A stretch of DNA of 8,559 nucleotides. Source: Hyphomicrobiales bacterium. GTDB lineage: Bacteria > Pseudomonadota > Alphaproteobacteria > Rhizobiales > HXMU1428-3. The translations under genes and the position numbers were made by a program. Position 1 is the first letter of the stretch. Each line of letters starts with the position of its first letter. Below the pieces are notes generated by a model. That model was given only the letters and a program-made list of their open reading frames with translations. It was not told where the DNA came from and did not search any database. The DNA lies in contig JAJFHW010000292.1 of assembly GCA_021775385.1 (NCBI GenBank), positions 1 through 8,559 on the forward strand, read 5' to 3'. This document shows, piece after piece, positions 1-5,919 of the stretch.

Positions 1-1
1 C

Positions 2-478
2 ACGCTACCGGCCTCGTCAATTTACCTTAACGGCATGGTGGCTTGTGTTGTCTTTTTTCTCTCTTTTATACTTTTCGCTCAACCAACTGATTTAGCCGAA
101 GATATTTCGCATGAAGTTATCTCAAACCATATTTTACTTAAACCGCTTGAAGTGAAATCTTCTGACATGAGCACCATTAAAAAGCATTTGGTGGAACTGC
201 AATTTACCCCCATCGTTTCCAAGGTCTTTAACGAGATGCATGGACGCTTACTCGGCGGACGCTATTGCAGTATCAAGCGTGCGTTGGCGGTACAATTGCG
301 TTATGATACTGGCAATGGGAAATCATCTACCCTTTATGAGACCTCTTATCATCCTAAAAATTTCTCTTTCCTCCCCAATGTGGACAAGGGCGAAGAACCT
401 CTAGAACATCAATTGCAAGGTTTGCGAGTTAGACTTTGGATTGAAAAGGGTTTGGTACTAGCAAGTGTGACTGAGTGA
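2..478 (+). CDS. Partial CDS: C-terminal part of a putative transmembrane anti-sigma factor
   Basis: The frame is open to the left edge with no stop, so this is the 3' portion of a longer gene; the first ATG (35) falls inside a hydrophobic segment and is unlikely to be the real start. Visible in order: a single membrane helix (around YLNGMVACVVFFLSFILFA), then a presumably periplasmic domain containing VISNHI, SSDMSTIKKHL, LQFTPIV, GRLLGGRYCSI and a closing RLWIEKGLVLASVTE. By recall, this order (VxxHxxx, SSDxHTVKPWF, FxPPV, LLGGRxxYxxxxxxAxLxYR, hydrophobic end) matches the C-terminal domain of RsiW-type transmembrane anti-sigma factors in proteobacteria. The expected N-terminal zinc-finger/sigma-binding domain and the partner ECF sigma gene would lie left of the window. 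Family assignment is inferred from motif order, not a search. Alternative: an unrelated single-pass membrane protein of unknown function. Confidence 0.6.
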   Translation, partial: TLPASSIYLNGMVACVVFFLSFILFAQPTDLAEDISHEVISNHILLKPLEVKSSDMSTIKKHLVELQFTPIVSKVFNEMHGRLLGGRYCSIKRALAVQLRYDTGNGKSSTLYETSYHPKNFSFLPNVDKGEEPLEHQLQGLRVRLWIEKGLVLASVTE

Positions 479-535
479 AAAACTGATTTTCACTGCTTAG
501 TCGTCGATTTTATTCAATTGAAAATACTTGATAAT

Positions 536-581
536 TGGCGCGCCGGGGAAGATTCGAACTCCCGACCCCCTGATTCGTAGT
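536..581 (-). repeat. attL-like direct repeat
   Basis: These 46 bases are identical to 2485-2530, offset 1949 bp. One mismatch (T582 against C2531) is followed by five more identities, then similarity decays. The repeat begins exactly at the base complementary to the final A of the tRNA CCA end and stops at the anticodon stem, which places the likely strand exchange in the anticodon-to-T-arm part of the tRNA. Confidence 0.8.
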
Positions 582-587
582 TAGGTA
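536..587 (-). pseudogene. tRNA-Arg(ACG) 3' fragment
   Basis: On the minus strand this reads as the 3' part of the tRNA at 2485-2561: anticodon stem-loop with ACG, variable loop, T arm with TTCGAAT, 3' acceptor strand and CCA. The D arm and 5' acceptor strand are absent. The anticodon stem also has a mismatch because of the base change at 582. It cannot form a tRNA; it is the left-hand trace of the insertion. Confidence 0.8.
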
Positions 588-599
588 GTTTAGTACCTA
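582..599. repeat. Inverted repeat at the inner edge of attL
   Basis: TAGGTA (582-587) and TACCTA (594-599) are perfect inverted arms around a 6-base spacer, exactly where similarity to the tRNA ends and element-specific sequence begins. It may be part of a recombinase core or arm site; that role is inference from position only. Confidence 0.4.
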
Positions 600-659
600 T
601 ACACCTCTGATTTTATTTAACTTTTTACATACTTATATTCACTCGATTGGTTTAAAATT

Positions 660-678
660 GGAAAAATTTGTTTTTTCC
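660..678. promoter_or_regulatory. Operator-like inverted repeat upstream of the island ATPase gene
   Basis: GGAAAAA (660-666) faces TTTTTCC (672-678) across a short T-rich centre, a 7-bp perfect inverted repeat. It ends one base before the putative -35 box at 680, a position suited to a repressor or activator. Being largely an A-tract facing a T-tract, it could arise by chance in AT-rich DNA. Confidence 0.3.
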
Positions 679-679
679 A

Positions 680-709
680 TTAACATCTGCGAAAATCTGT
701 CTACATAAT
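680..709 (+). promoter_or_regulatory. Putative sigma70-type promoter of the island ATPase gene
   Basis: TTAACA (680-685) and CATAAT (704-709) each match the -35 and -10 consensus at five of six positions, with an 18-bp spacer. The start of transcription would be near 716, leaving a leader of about 75 bases before the ATG at 791. The region is AT-rich, so other -10-like hexamers exist (for example TATGAT at 724). Confidence 0.4.
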
Positions 710-790
710 AAGCTCTCGTTTCTTATGATTCCAATTCTTAGTTTTTTATGAAATTTAATTTTCATGTACTCGTTAAAACAGAGGCTATTT

Positions 791-2014
791 ATGAATACCA
801 TTAAAATTAATCCTTTTTCACCTCACGCCCTTGTCCACCCAGGTGTATTTCAAGGAAGAGATAATGAAATTAGTATAATTGAAGGTTATTTATATCAAAC
901 TAAATCAGGCACACCCCAACATTTCATAATTGATGGAGAGAGAGGAATTGGGAAATCATCTTTATTTTTTCTCCTTACACATATTGCTAACGGCTCTATT
1001 CCTTATCATGGTCAGGATACTTTTAATTTTTTAACGATTAATACTGAGCTCAGTGTTAACGACACTGAGATTTCTATAATTGAAAAATTGTATAAAGAAC
1101 TAGAGAGCTTAATTGCCTTAGATGAAGGCCTAAAACTCAAGGCTAATAAATTTTGGGACTTTATAAAGACAATTGAAGTATTGGGATGTCGAATTCACAA
1201 TGAAAAAACTGAGCCAGACTTTGCGGAAGCATTGACACAATTAGTTAATACGATCCAATATTTAATTCAAGATTTAGATGAAACGATTGATGGTATAATT
1301 TTTCTTATTGATGAAGCTGATAGGCCTAACATTGAAGCTAACCTTGGTGAGTTTTGTAAGCTTTTTACTGAAAAACTTATCAAAAGGAATTGTTCTAATG
1401 TTTGCATTGGTCTTGCAGGCCAAAAAAGCCTTAGAAAAAAATTACAGGATAGTCATTTATCTGCCCCAAGGATTTTCGCAATTCACAGCCTACTTCCTTT
1501 AAGCCCCGAAGAAACAATTAGGGTTATCGACGCCGGACTAGAAAGCGCTACTGGAAAAAATAAGTTTGAAATAAAAATAACTGACCATGCAAAACAAATA
1601 TTAGCCGAAATGTCAGAAGGATACCCGCACTTTATTCAGCAATTTGCTTTTAGTGCTTTTCAAGCTGACACTAATAATTGCATTGATGTTGAAGATGTTA
1701 TGAGTGGTGTATTTTCTAAAGGTGGGGCATTAGATCAACTAGGAGAGATAATTTTCAAGGAACAATACTTTGATAACATTAAGTCCGATGACTATAGAAA
1801 AGTTTTAGATTTTATGGCTGAAAGCCAAGAAAATTGGGTTACGAGAAAAGATATTATCAATTCTGGCATAAAAGAAAAAACTGTCGATAATGCCTTATCA
1901 GCACTTAGAAGTAGAGGCATTATAGTTCCAAACCATAAGGTAAAAGGAAAATATAAACTACCCACAAAATCTTTTGCTGTTTGGATTAGAGCTTTAAGGT
2001 TTCAAACAACTTAA
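791..2014 (+). CDS. AAA-type ATP-binding protein with winged-helix-like C-terminus (island cargo)
   Basis: 407 residues. The start at 791 is preferred because AGAGG (780-784) sits six bases upstream; an in-frame ATG at 764 adds nine residues but lacks a ribosome binding site. Visible parts: an Orc/Cdc6-like entry box FQGRDNEI (20-27), Walker A GERGIGKSS (49-57), Walker B IIFLIDEAD (169-177) with D174 and E175, a sensor-1-like strand IGLAGQ (206-211), and a lid segment with SEGYPHFIQQF (275-285), as in AAA_16/ATPase_2-type STAND-like ATPases. Residues of about 330-400 look like a winged helix: TRKDIINSGIKEKTV, then ALRSRGII and a basic wing. No nuclease, protease or transmembrane domain is seen. 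Such orphan ATPases are common in genomic islands, often suspected of defence or regulation, but the function is unknown here. The gene is strikingly AT-rich relative to its neighbours, consistent with acquisition. Confidence 0.85.
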   Translation: MNTIKINPFSPHALVHPGVFQGRDNEISIIEGYLYQTKSGTPQHFIIDGERGIGKSSLFFLLTHIANGSIPYHGQDTFNFLTINTELSVNDTEISIIEKLYKELESLIALDEGLKLKANKFWDFIKTIEVLGCRIHNEKTEPDFAEALTQLVNTIQYLIQDLDETIDGIIFLIDEADRPNIEANLGEFCKLFTEKLIKRNCSNVCIGLAGQKSLRKKLQDSHLSAPRIFAIHSLLPLSPEETIRVIDAGLESATGKNKFEIKITDHAKQILAEMSEGYPHFIQQFAFSAFQADTNNCIDVEDVMSGVFSKGGALDQLGEIIFKEQYFDNIKSDDYRKVLDFMAESQENWVTRKDIINSGIKEKTVDNALSALRSRGIIVPNHKVKGKYKLPTKSFAVWIRALRFQTT

Positions 2015-2020
2015 TTTCAT

Positions 2021-2265
2021 CCAACTCCCACTAGTCTCCACTAGCTTCCACTAGTCTCCACTAGCTTCCACTAGCTTCCACTAGCTTCCACTAGTCTCCA
2101 CTAGCTTCCACTAGTCTCCACTAGCTTCCACTAGCTTCCACTAGTCTCCACTAGCTTCCACTAGCTTCCACTAGTCTCCACTAGCTTCCGCTAGCTTCCA
2201 CTAGCTTCCACTAGCTTCCACTAGCTTCCACTAGCTTCCACTAGCTTCCACTAGCTTCCACTAGA
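2021..2265. repeat. Ten-bp CTAG tandem array, 23 full units
   Basis: Starting 2031, 23 consecutive units of exactly ten bases each begin with CTAG, followed by a partial unit CTAGA at 2261. A degenerate unit (2021-2030) precedes them. Two variants occur: CTAGCTTCCA (17, one ending CCG at 2181-2190) and CTAGTCTCCA (6; units 1, 3, 7, 9, 12, 15). Units 9-17 approximate a 30-bp higher-order repeat, while units 17-23 are identical. Because ten is not a multiple of three and CTAG contains TAG on both strands, all six frames are stopped every 30 bp, so the array is non-coding. The period is close to one helical turn. Neighbouring CTAG copies could pair into small hairpins (5-bp stem and 4-base loop in the TCTCC variant). 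It starts six bases after the ATPase stop. Role unknown: possible protein-binding array, replication iterons or minisatellite. Confidence 0.95.
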
Positions 2266-2419
2266 TAAAAAAATTTGTCATTAATTCTAGCAAAATCGTT
2301 TATTAATTTTAACAAAAAGCTCTCAGACGATTGGTAAAAAGTTGGTAAAGTAAAAATTTATTAGGCCTTTTAGTAGTCTTTTTGTGGAGGATGTATAGTA
2401 AAAATAACGTATGTTAGTT
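2266..2419. other. AT-rich spacer between the array and the island's right end
   Basis: I see no gene here. It holds short AT-rich runs and a repeated TTGGTAAA motif (2332 and 2342 area), but no convincing ribosome binding site plus open frame on either strand. It could contain recombination arm sites, but nothing supports a specific call. Confidence 0.4.
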
Positions 2420-2420
2420 T

Positions 2421-2444
2421 TAAAAAAGCCCTCTTTAGGGGCCT
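2421..2444 (-). terminator. Putative terminator downstream of tRNA-Arg
   Basis: Read on the minus strand, a GC-rich stem (AGGCCCCT facing AGGGCT, with one bulged base and a 4-base loop) is followed directly by six T residues. It lies about 40 bases past the tRNA 3' end and so could stop tRNA transcription. It is inside the island, so the insertion would have supplied a new terminator to the tRNA gene. Confidence 0.5.
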
Positions 2445-2484
2445 AAAAACTTCGTAAGTCATTGTTTTATAAGGTGTTTTTTAG

Positions 2485-2530
2485 TGGCGCGCCGGGGAAG
2501 ATTCGAACTCCCGACCCCCTGATTCGTAGT
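2485..2530 (-). repeat. attR-like direct repeat within tRNA-Arg
   Basis: Exact partner of 536-581. It forms the 3' part of the intact tRNA gene, from CCA through T arm and variable loop into the anticodon arm. This is the side on which the tRNA target was rebuilt. Confidence 0.8.
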
Positions 2531-2561
2531 CAGGTACTCTATCCAGCTGAGCTACCGGCGC
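2485..2561 (-). tRNA. tRNA-Arg (anticodon ACG)
   Basis: The 77-nt minus-strand sequence folds as a full cloverleaf: acceptor GCGCCGG pairs with CCGGCGC, discriminator G, encoded CCA. The D arm contains AGCTGGATA. The anticodon stem CCTGA/TCAGG encloses CTACGAA (anticodon ACG), and the T arm GGGAG/CTTCC encloses TTCGAAT. ACG becomes ICG after deamination and reads the CGU, CGC and CGA arginine codons, so the gene is probably essential, which fits an insertion that preserves it. It is the integration target of the island on its left. Confidence 0.95.
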
Positions 2562-2602
2562 CTAATCGAAATGCCATGAGTTGGCACTGATTAATATGTT
2601 TG

Positions 2603-2616
2603 AAGGGTTTACCCTT
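2603..2616. repeat. Short inverted repeat upstream of tRNA-Arg
   Basis: AAGGGT (2603-2608) and ACCCTT (2611-2616) form a perfect inverted repeat around two bases, about 42 bp upstream of the tRNA 5' end. The spacer 2562-2787 between tRNA and the kinase gene end otherwise shows no gene. It probably contains the tRNA promoter, but I could not fix its boxes. Confidence 0.3.
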
Positions 2617-2787
2617 AAAGTCTTTATAAAATGCAAATTTATCAGAACTTTAATTTGAATTGCCTTCAGGTCAGGCGGTATTACTAGCCGCTTCATTGCC
2701 CAATTGCAAGGGGCTTTATCAAGAAATTTTCTGTTTTTATATTTTTTATTAAAAAGCCCAGCTCGCCTATAAATACTGACCTTCTCT

Positions 2788-4230
2788 TTAGGAGGATGCT
2801 CCATTCCCGCCGTTACCATTTTCTGGTAGTTGGATTTGGAAATGAGCGCCAGTGTTGCTGTTTTTATAGGTAATCGAGCCATTGTGAGCCTGGATAATTT
2901 CAGCTGAGATCGCTAGGCCAAGGCCTGTGCCTCCTTTTCTTAAGCTGCCTTTAAAGGGCTGGAACATAAATTCTTGCGCCTTGTCCGGAACACCAGGTCC
3001 TGTATCCTTGATATCTATAATATTCTGATTGCCTTCTTTATTCAGCTCAATACTCACTGTGTCTGGCATTGAACACCCAGCTCTGGCATCCAAGACTTGC
3101 ACACTATTTCGGATCAAATTACCAAACACACGGTATAACTGTTCATAGTCACCATAAATTTGAGTATTTTCATCAATATCCATTTTGATATTCACACGCG
3201 CTTTCGGTAATCCAAGCTCTTCGAAAACTTCATTAAATAAATCCATTAATTTGAAGTTTGTTCTACTGAGATTTTTCTCATCTTCAATTTTGCCATATTG
3301 CAAGGTCTCAGAGCAAAGTTTAATAGCGCGATCAATTGAGCGCACCAGCCTTGGTGTTACCCGTTGTACCGTTGGATCATCAACACCCGTTAAACGATCA
3401 GAGACAAGCTGGGCTGTGCCGAGCATATTGCGCAAATCATGATTAATTTTACTTACTGCTCCACCTAAATTGGCCAATCTGTTTTTTTGCTTTAGCAGCG
3501 ATGCAAGATCTGTTTGCAGGGCAAGCAATTCGTTTTCTACAGTTCCGATTTCATCTGTTCGACCGCTTGGGACTACCCGCCGATCCGGGTCTTGTGGATT
3601 ATCGCTAAAGTGCATCATGTTTTGGGTTAAGTGCCCAATGGGGGCAACGAGCAACCGGTTCAACGCTAAGTATACAAGAGCGGCACTGAAGATTGAGATG
3701 ATGATCGAGAGCCCTAAAATGTTAAGCGCGAAACTTATCATATCTTTTTTTAAGGGGCCTTGAACCATTAGTACTTCTAGGAATTGCACTTCAGACATCT
3801 CAGGTTTGTCGACTACGCGAATTAGTAAATTTTCCGGCTGGAAGTAAACCGCAATTGCATCACGAATTAGGGAAAAGAAATTTTGGTGGCGCAAATCAAA
3901 GTGCGCCATAATCGCGCGTGGCATCGGAGACTGGAGAATGAGTTGACGCCGATTATCTTTCTTAAGCGCTACAGCGTAGACTTGGGCGTTGTTTAGCAAT
4001 TCCCAGCGCAATTTTTCTGGGACTTTGTTATCTGGTGCAGCTTCGACAGCAAGGGCGGCAATTTGGGCTGCGCTCATGCGTTCGTCGATCCAATTTTTTC
4101 GGAAATTCCCAATTGAAGGCAGAAAGATTAAAATCTCAGCCAACATAACAAAGAGCGCCGTTAACAACAGCAATTTTGCTGAAAGACTAAAACCAGTAGC
4201 TACCCTTTTATTTGATTGAAAAAACCTCAC
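2788..4230 (-). CDS. Membrane sensor histidine kinase (HAMP, HisKA-like, HATPase)
   Basis: 480 residues. Two membrane helices (about 17-40 and 165-190) enclose a sensor region of about 125 residues outside the membrane. A HAMP-like linker follows (about 190-243, LVAPIGHLTQ and TDEIGTVENEL), then the dimerisation/phosphoacceptor helix INHDLRNML with predicted phosphorylated H264. The ATP-binding domain shows N box NLIRNSVQ (371-378), G1 DTGPGVP (409-415), F box FMFQPF and G2 GGTGLGLA (433-440). All key residues are present, so it should be an active kinase. The start is GTG at 4228-4230, with GGGAAG (+ 4238-4243) seven bases upstream; a small CCCG/CGGG hairpin (+ 4241-4255) overlaps that site. 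The C-terminus ends in a Gly/Asn-rich tail after the domain. No response regulator is nearby, so it is an orphan kinase here; its signal cannot be inferred. Confidence 0.9.
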   Translation of the reverse strand: MRFFQSNKRVATGFSLSAKLLLLTALFVMLAEILIFLPSIGNFRKNWIDERMSAAQIAALAVEAAPDNKVPEKLRWELLNNAQVYAVALKKDNRRQLILQSPMPRAIMAHFDLRHQNFFSLIRDAIAVYFQPENLLIRVVDKPEMSEVQFLEVLMVQGPLKKDMISFALNILGLSIIISIFSAALVYLALNRLLVAPIGHLTQNMMHFSDNPQDPDRRVVPSGRTDEIGTVENELLALQTDLASLLKQKNRLANLGGAVSKINHDLRNMLGTAQLVSDRLTGVDDPTVQRVTPRLVRSIDRAIKLCSETLQYGKIEDEKNLSRTNFKLMDLFNEVFEELGLPKARVNIKMDIDENTQIYGDYEQLYRVFGNLIRNSVQVLDARAGCSMPDTVSIELNKEGNQNIIDIKDTGPGVPDKAQEFMFQPFKGSLRKGGTGLGLAISAEIIQAHNGSITYKNSNTGAHFQIQLPENGNGGNGASS

Positions 4231-4326
4231 GCTCGATCTTCCCGCCCCTCACGGGCAAAATTTTGTTAAGCTCATATTTAATCATATAAAAATTGATTAC
4301 AAGAGCCTCTTATTTTAACTACTCCC

Positions 4327-4362
4327 ATTCTTTACATATACGTACTCACATACGCAAAGAAT
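4327..4362. promoter_or_regulatory. Inverted repeat upstream of the kinase gene
   Basis: ATTCTTT (4327-4333) and AAAGAAT (4356-4362) are perfect 7-bp inverted arms spaced by 22 bp. The spacer contains TACGTA and a near-repeat CATATACG/CACATACG. The centre-to-centre spacing is about 29 bp, near three helical turns, so a dimeric regulator could bind. This is about 100 bp upstream of the kinase start; regulatory function is inference. Confidence 0.3.
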
Positions 4363-4368
4363 TAACAT

Positions 4369-4439
4369 AAAAATGGTAACCAGCACATTGCTGCTAGACT
4401 TGGCTGCTCTAACTGAACGCCTGTGCTGGTACCTTTTTT
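4369..4439. terminator. Bidirectional hairpin terminator after the flavoprotein gene
   Basis: GGTAACCAGCACA (4375-4387) pairs with TGTGCTGGTACC (4422-4433), twelve pairs with one bulged A, around a 34-base loop. Six T residues follow on the plus strand (4434-4439). On the minus strand the stem is followed by ATTTTT, so it can stop transcription of the flavoprotein gene, which ends at 4441, before the kinase gene. The loop is longer than usual for an intrinsic terminator. Plus-strand use has no obvious gene to serve. Confidence 0.7.
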
Positions 4440-4440
4440 A

Positions 4441-5865
4441 TTAGCCAAATTTTGCCAAGAATTTGATCGCCTTTCTAAGCATCGGGCTCATTAGTTTGGG
4501 CTGAAAGTACAAATATGAAACACGCTTGTTAATTTCACTCAAAGTTGGGTATGGAGAAACAAATCCCGTCATCGCTTTAATATTCAGATTTGACGACATT
4601 GCCAATGACCACATCTGGATAAGCTCGCCAGCATTTTCACCAACGATCGAGACGCCTAAGATTTTGCCTTTACGGGTTGTGACTAACTTTATGAGTCCAT
4701 CCGTTTTTCTTTCAGCTTGGGCGCGATCATTTTCAGCATATGGCCATCGCAACACATGTACCTTGCCATGTTTCTTTGTTGCTTCTTCTTCTGTTAAACC
4801 AATATGAGCAAGTTCTGGATCTGTGTAAGTTACCCATGGGATTTTTGTTGTGTCCACCTTTGCTGGCATACGGAACAAGGCGCGGCGGATAACAATGCCT
4901 GCGTGATAGTTAGCCATATGCGTAAATTGCAAACCACCGGTGATATCGCCAATTGCGAAAACTTTTTTGTTGGTTGTAACCAAGCCTTTATTCACTTTGA
5001 CACCGCGGCGATCAAAGAGAATACCGGCATTTTCTAATTTTAAACTCTCAATATTTGGGCGCCTTCCTGTTGCTATGAGAAGATGCGTTCCCTTGATTTC
5101 ACCTTGCTCGGCTCCTTTTGAGACTTTAATGGTTATGCCTTGAATGTCTTGGCTTACGCTTTCGACACTTGTTTCTTCTAGGATTTCAATGCCTTCATCT
5201 CTTAAACGCTCAAGGACAACTGAGGTTAATTCAGGATCATCTTTCCCAAGGGCTTTCATAGCCTCAATAACTGTGACTTTTGAGCCAAGGCGGTGATGAG
5301 CTTGGGCCATTTCCATGCCGATGGGGCCACCACCAATGACGATGAGATGCGGGATTGCCTGATCATTATCGAAGATGGTTTCATTTGTGAAAAAATTTAC
5401 ATTTTCTAATCCGTTAATTGGCGGAACAGCCGGCTGAGACCCTGTTGCGATGATTGTGCGCCGCGCTTTAATTTCATATTCACCTGCTGTGACTGTGTAG
5501 TTATTTTTAAAAGAAGCTTCCGCCTGAATGACTTTTACACCTAAACCTTCAAAACGCTCAACAGAATCATTCGGCTCAATCGCTGCGATCACTTCATGAA
5601 CGTGTTTGTTTACAGCTCGATAATCTATTGATGGTTCTTGCGGCGTGATCCCAAATTTATTTTGCGAGCGCATAAGGTGAGCTCTTTTACCAGCTGCTAA
5701 TAATGCTTTTGATGGGACGCACCCAGTATTCAAGCAGTCACCACCCATTTTATGTTTTTCGATCAGAACAACTTCTACACCTAGTTGGGAAGCAGCTGCA
5801 GCAACAGACAATCCTCCCGAGCCAGCTCCGATGACGCATAAATCTGGTGTTAGTACGTTTGACAT
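4441..5865 (-). CDS. Mercuric-reductase/Lpd-like FAD-dependent disulfide oxidoreductase
   Basis: 474 residues, full length for the class I pyridine-nucleotide-disulfide oxidoreductases. In order: FAD Rossmann motif GAGSGG (13-18), redox-active pair in GGDCLNTGCVPSK (C44, C49), ATG motif (140-142), NAD(P) Rossmann motif GGGPIG (178-183), second ATGRRP (265-270), FAD-binding IGDITG (305-310), and a C-terminal dimerisation domain. The canonical catalytic HPTxxE of lipoamide dehydrogenase and glutathione reductase is here SPYPTLSE (437-444), without the usual histidine. There is also no N-terminal HMA domain or C-terminal Cys pair of true mercuric reductase. It is therefore neither a safe lpd nor merA. 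ATG 5863-5865 has GAGGAA six bases upstream. It lies downstream of a TVP38 gene; fused TVP38-oxidoreductase proteins are known, so a shared redox task at the membrane is likely, with unknown substrate. Confidence 0.9.
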   Translation of the reverse strand: MSNVLTPDLCVIGAGSGGLSVAAAASQLGVEVVLIEKHKMGGDCLNTGCVPSKALLAAGKRAHLMRSQNKFGITPQEPSIDYRAVNKHVHEVIAAIEPNDSVERFEGLGVKVIQAEASFKNNYTVTAGEYEIKARRTIIATGSQPAVPPINGLENVNFFTNETIFDNDQAIPHLIVIGGGPIGMEMAQAHHRLGSKVTVIEAMKALGKDDPELTSVVLERLRDEGIEILEETSVESVSQDIQGITIKVSKGAEQGEIKGTHLLIATGRRPNIESLKLENAGILFDRRGVKVNKGLVTTNKKVFAIGDITGGLQFTHMANYHAGIVIRRALFRMPAKVDTTKIPWVTYTDPELAHIGLTEEEATKKHGKVHVLRWPYAENDRAQAERKTDGLIKLVTTRKGKILGVSIVGENAGELIQMWSLAMSSNLNIKAMTGFVSPYPTLSEINKRVSYLYFQPKLMSPMLRKAIKFLAKFG

Positions 5866-5890
5866 TTTTAGTTCCTCTTTTTCTGTCTCA

Positions 5891-5918
5891 CGGGAGTTTA
5901 CCGCTGCGCGGTCTTCCC
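5891..5918. other. Hairpin just upstream of the flavoprotein start
   Basis: GGGAG (5892-5896) faces TTCCC (5914-5918) and the inner ACCGC (5900-5904) faces GCGGT (5908-5912) around a 3-base loop. On the minus (mRNA) strand it ends roughly 15 bases before the GAGGAA ribosome binding site of the flavoprotein gene. It could shield the site or stabilise a processed transcript; neither is shown. Confidence 0.5.
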
Positions 5919-5919
5919 T

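Larger units (their letters stand above)
536..2530. mobile_element. tRNA-Arg-integrated mini genomic island (about 1.95 kb), no recombinase seen
   Basis: The element lies between two direct repeats of 46 identical bases (536-581 and 2485-2530). The right copy is the 3' half of an intact tRNA-Arg(ACG) gene; the left copy is the same tRNA end without its 5' half. This is the known outcome of tyrosine-recombinase integration into a tRNA gene: the target is rebuilt on one side and a 3' fragment is left on the other. Contents are one ATPase gene, a ten-bp tandem array and AT-rich spacers. No integrase, transposase or excisionase gene is visible, so the element is either a deletion remnant, a satellite mobilised in trans, or a stable cargo locus. 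The base composition is visibly more AT-rich than the flanking genes, apart from the array. Confidence 0.75.

Noticed and set aside
474..494. Hairpin AGTGAAAA/TTTTCACT over the stop of the first gene as a terminator
   Set aside because: The stem is eight AT-rich pairs with no T-run after it on either strand; too weak to call.
2021..2265. CRISPR array
   Set aside because: Units are ten bp and abut directly, with no unique spacers, and no cas genes are nearby; it is a simple tandem repeat.
2711..2759. GGGCTTT/AAAGCCC inverted repeat as terminator of the kinase gene
   Set aside because: The 35-base loop is long and no T-run follows the stem on the minus strand.
2562..2882. Minus-strand frame of 106 codons
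   Set aside because: It overlaps the 3' end of the histidine kinase gene in another frame, starts inside it, has no recognisable domain, and runs down to the tRNA edge.
4375..4439. Plus-strand small RNA gene ending at the 4434-4439 T-run
   Set aside because: No plus-strand promoter is convincing, and the structure is fully explained as the terminator of the minus-strand flavoprotein gene.
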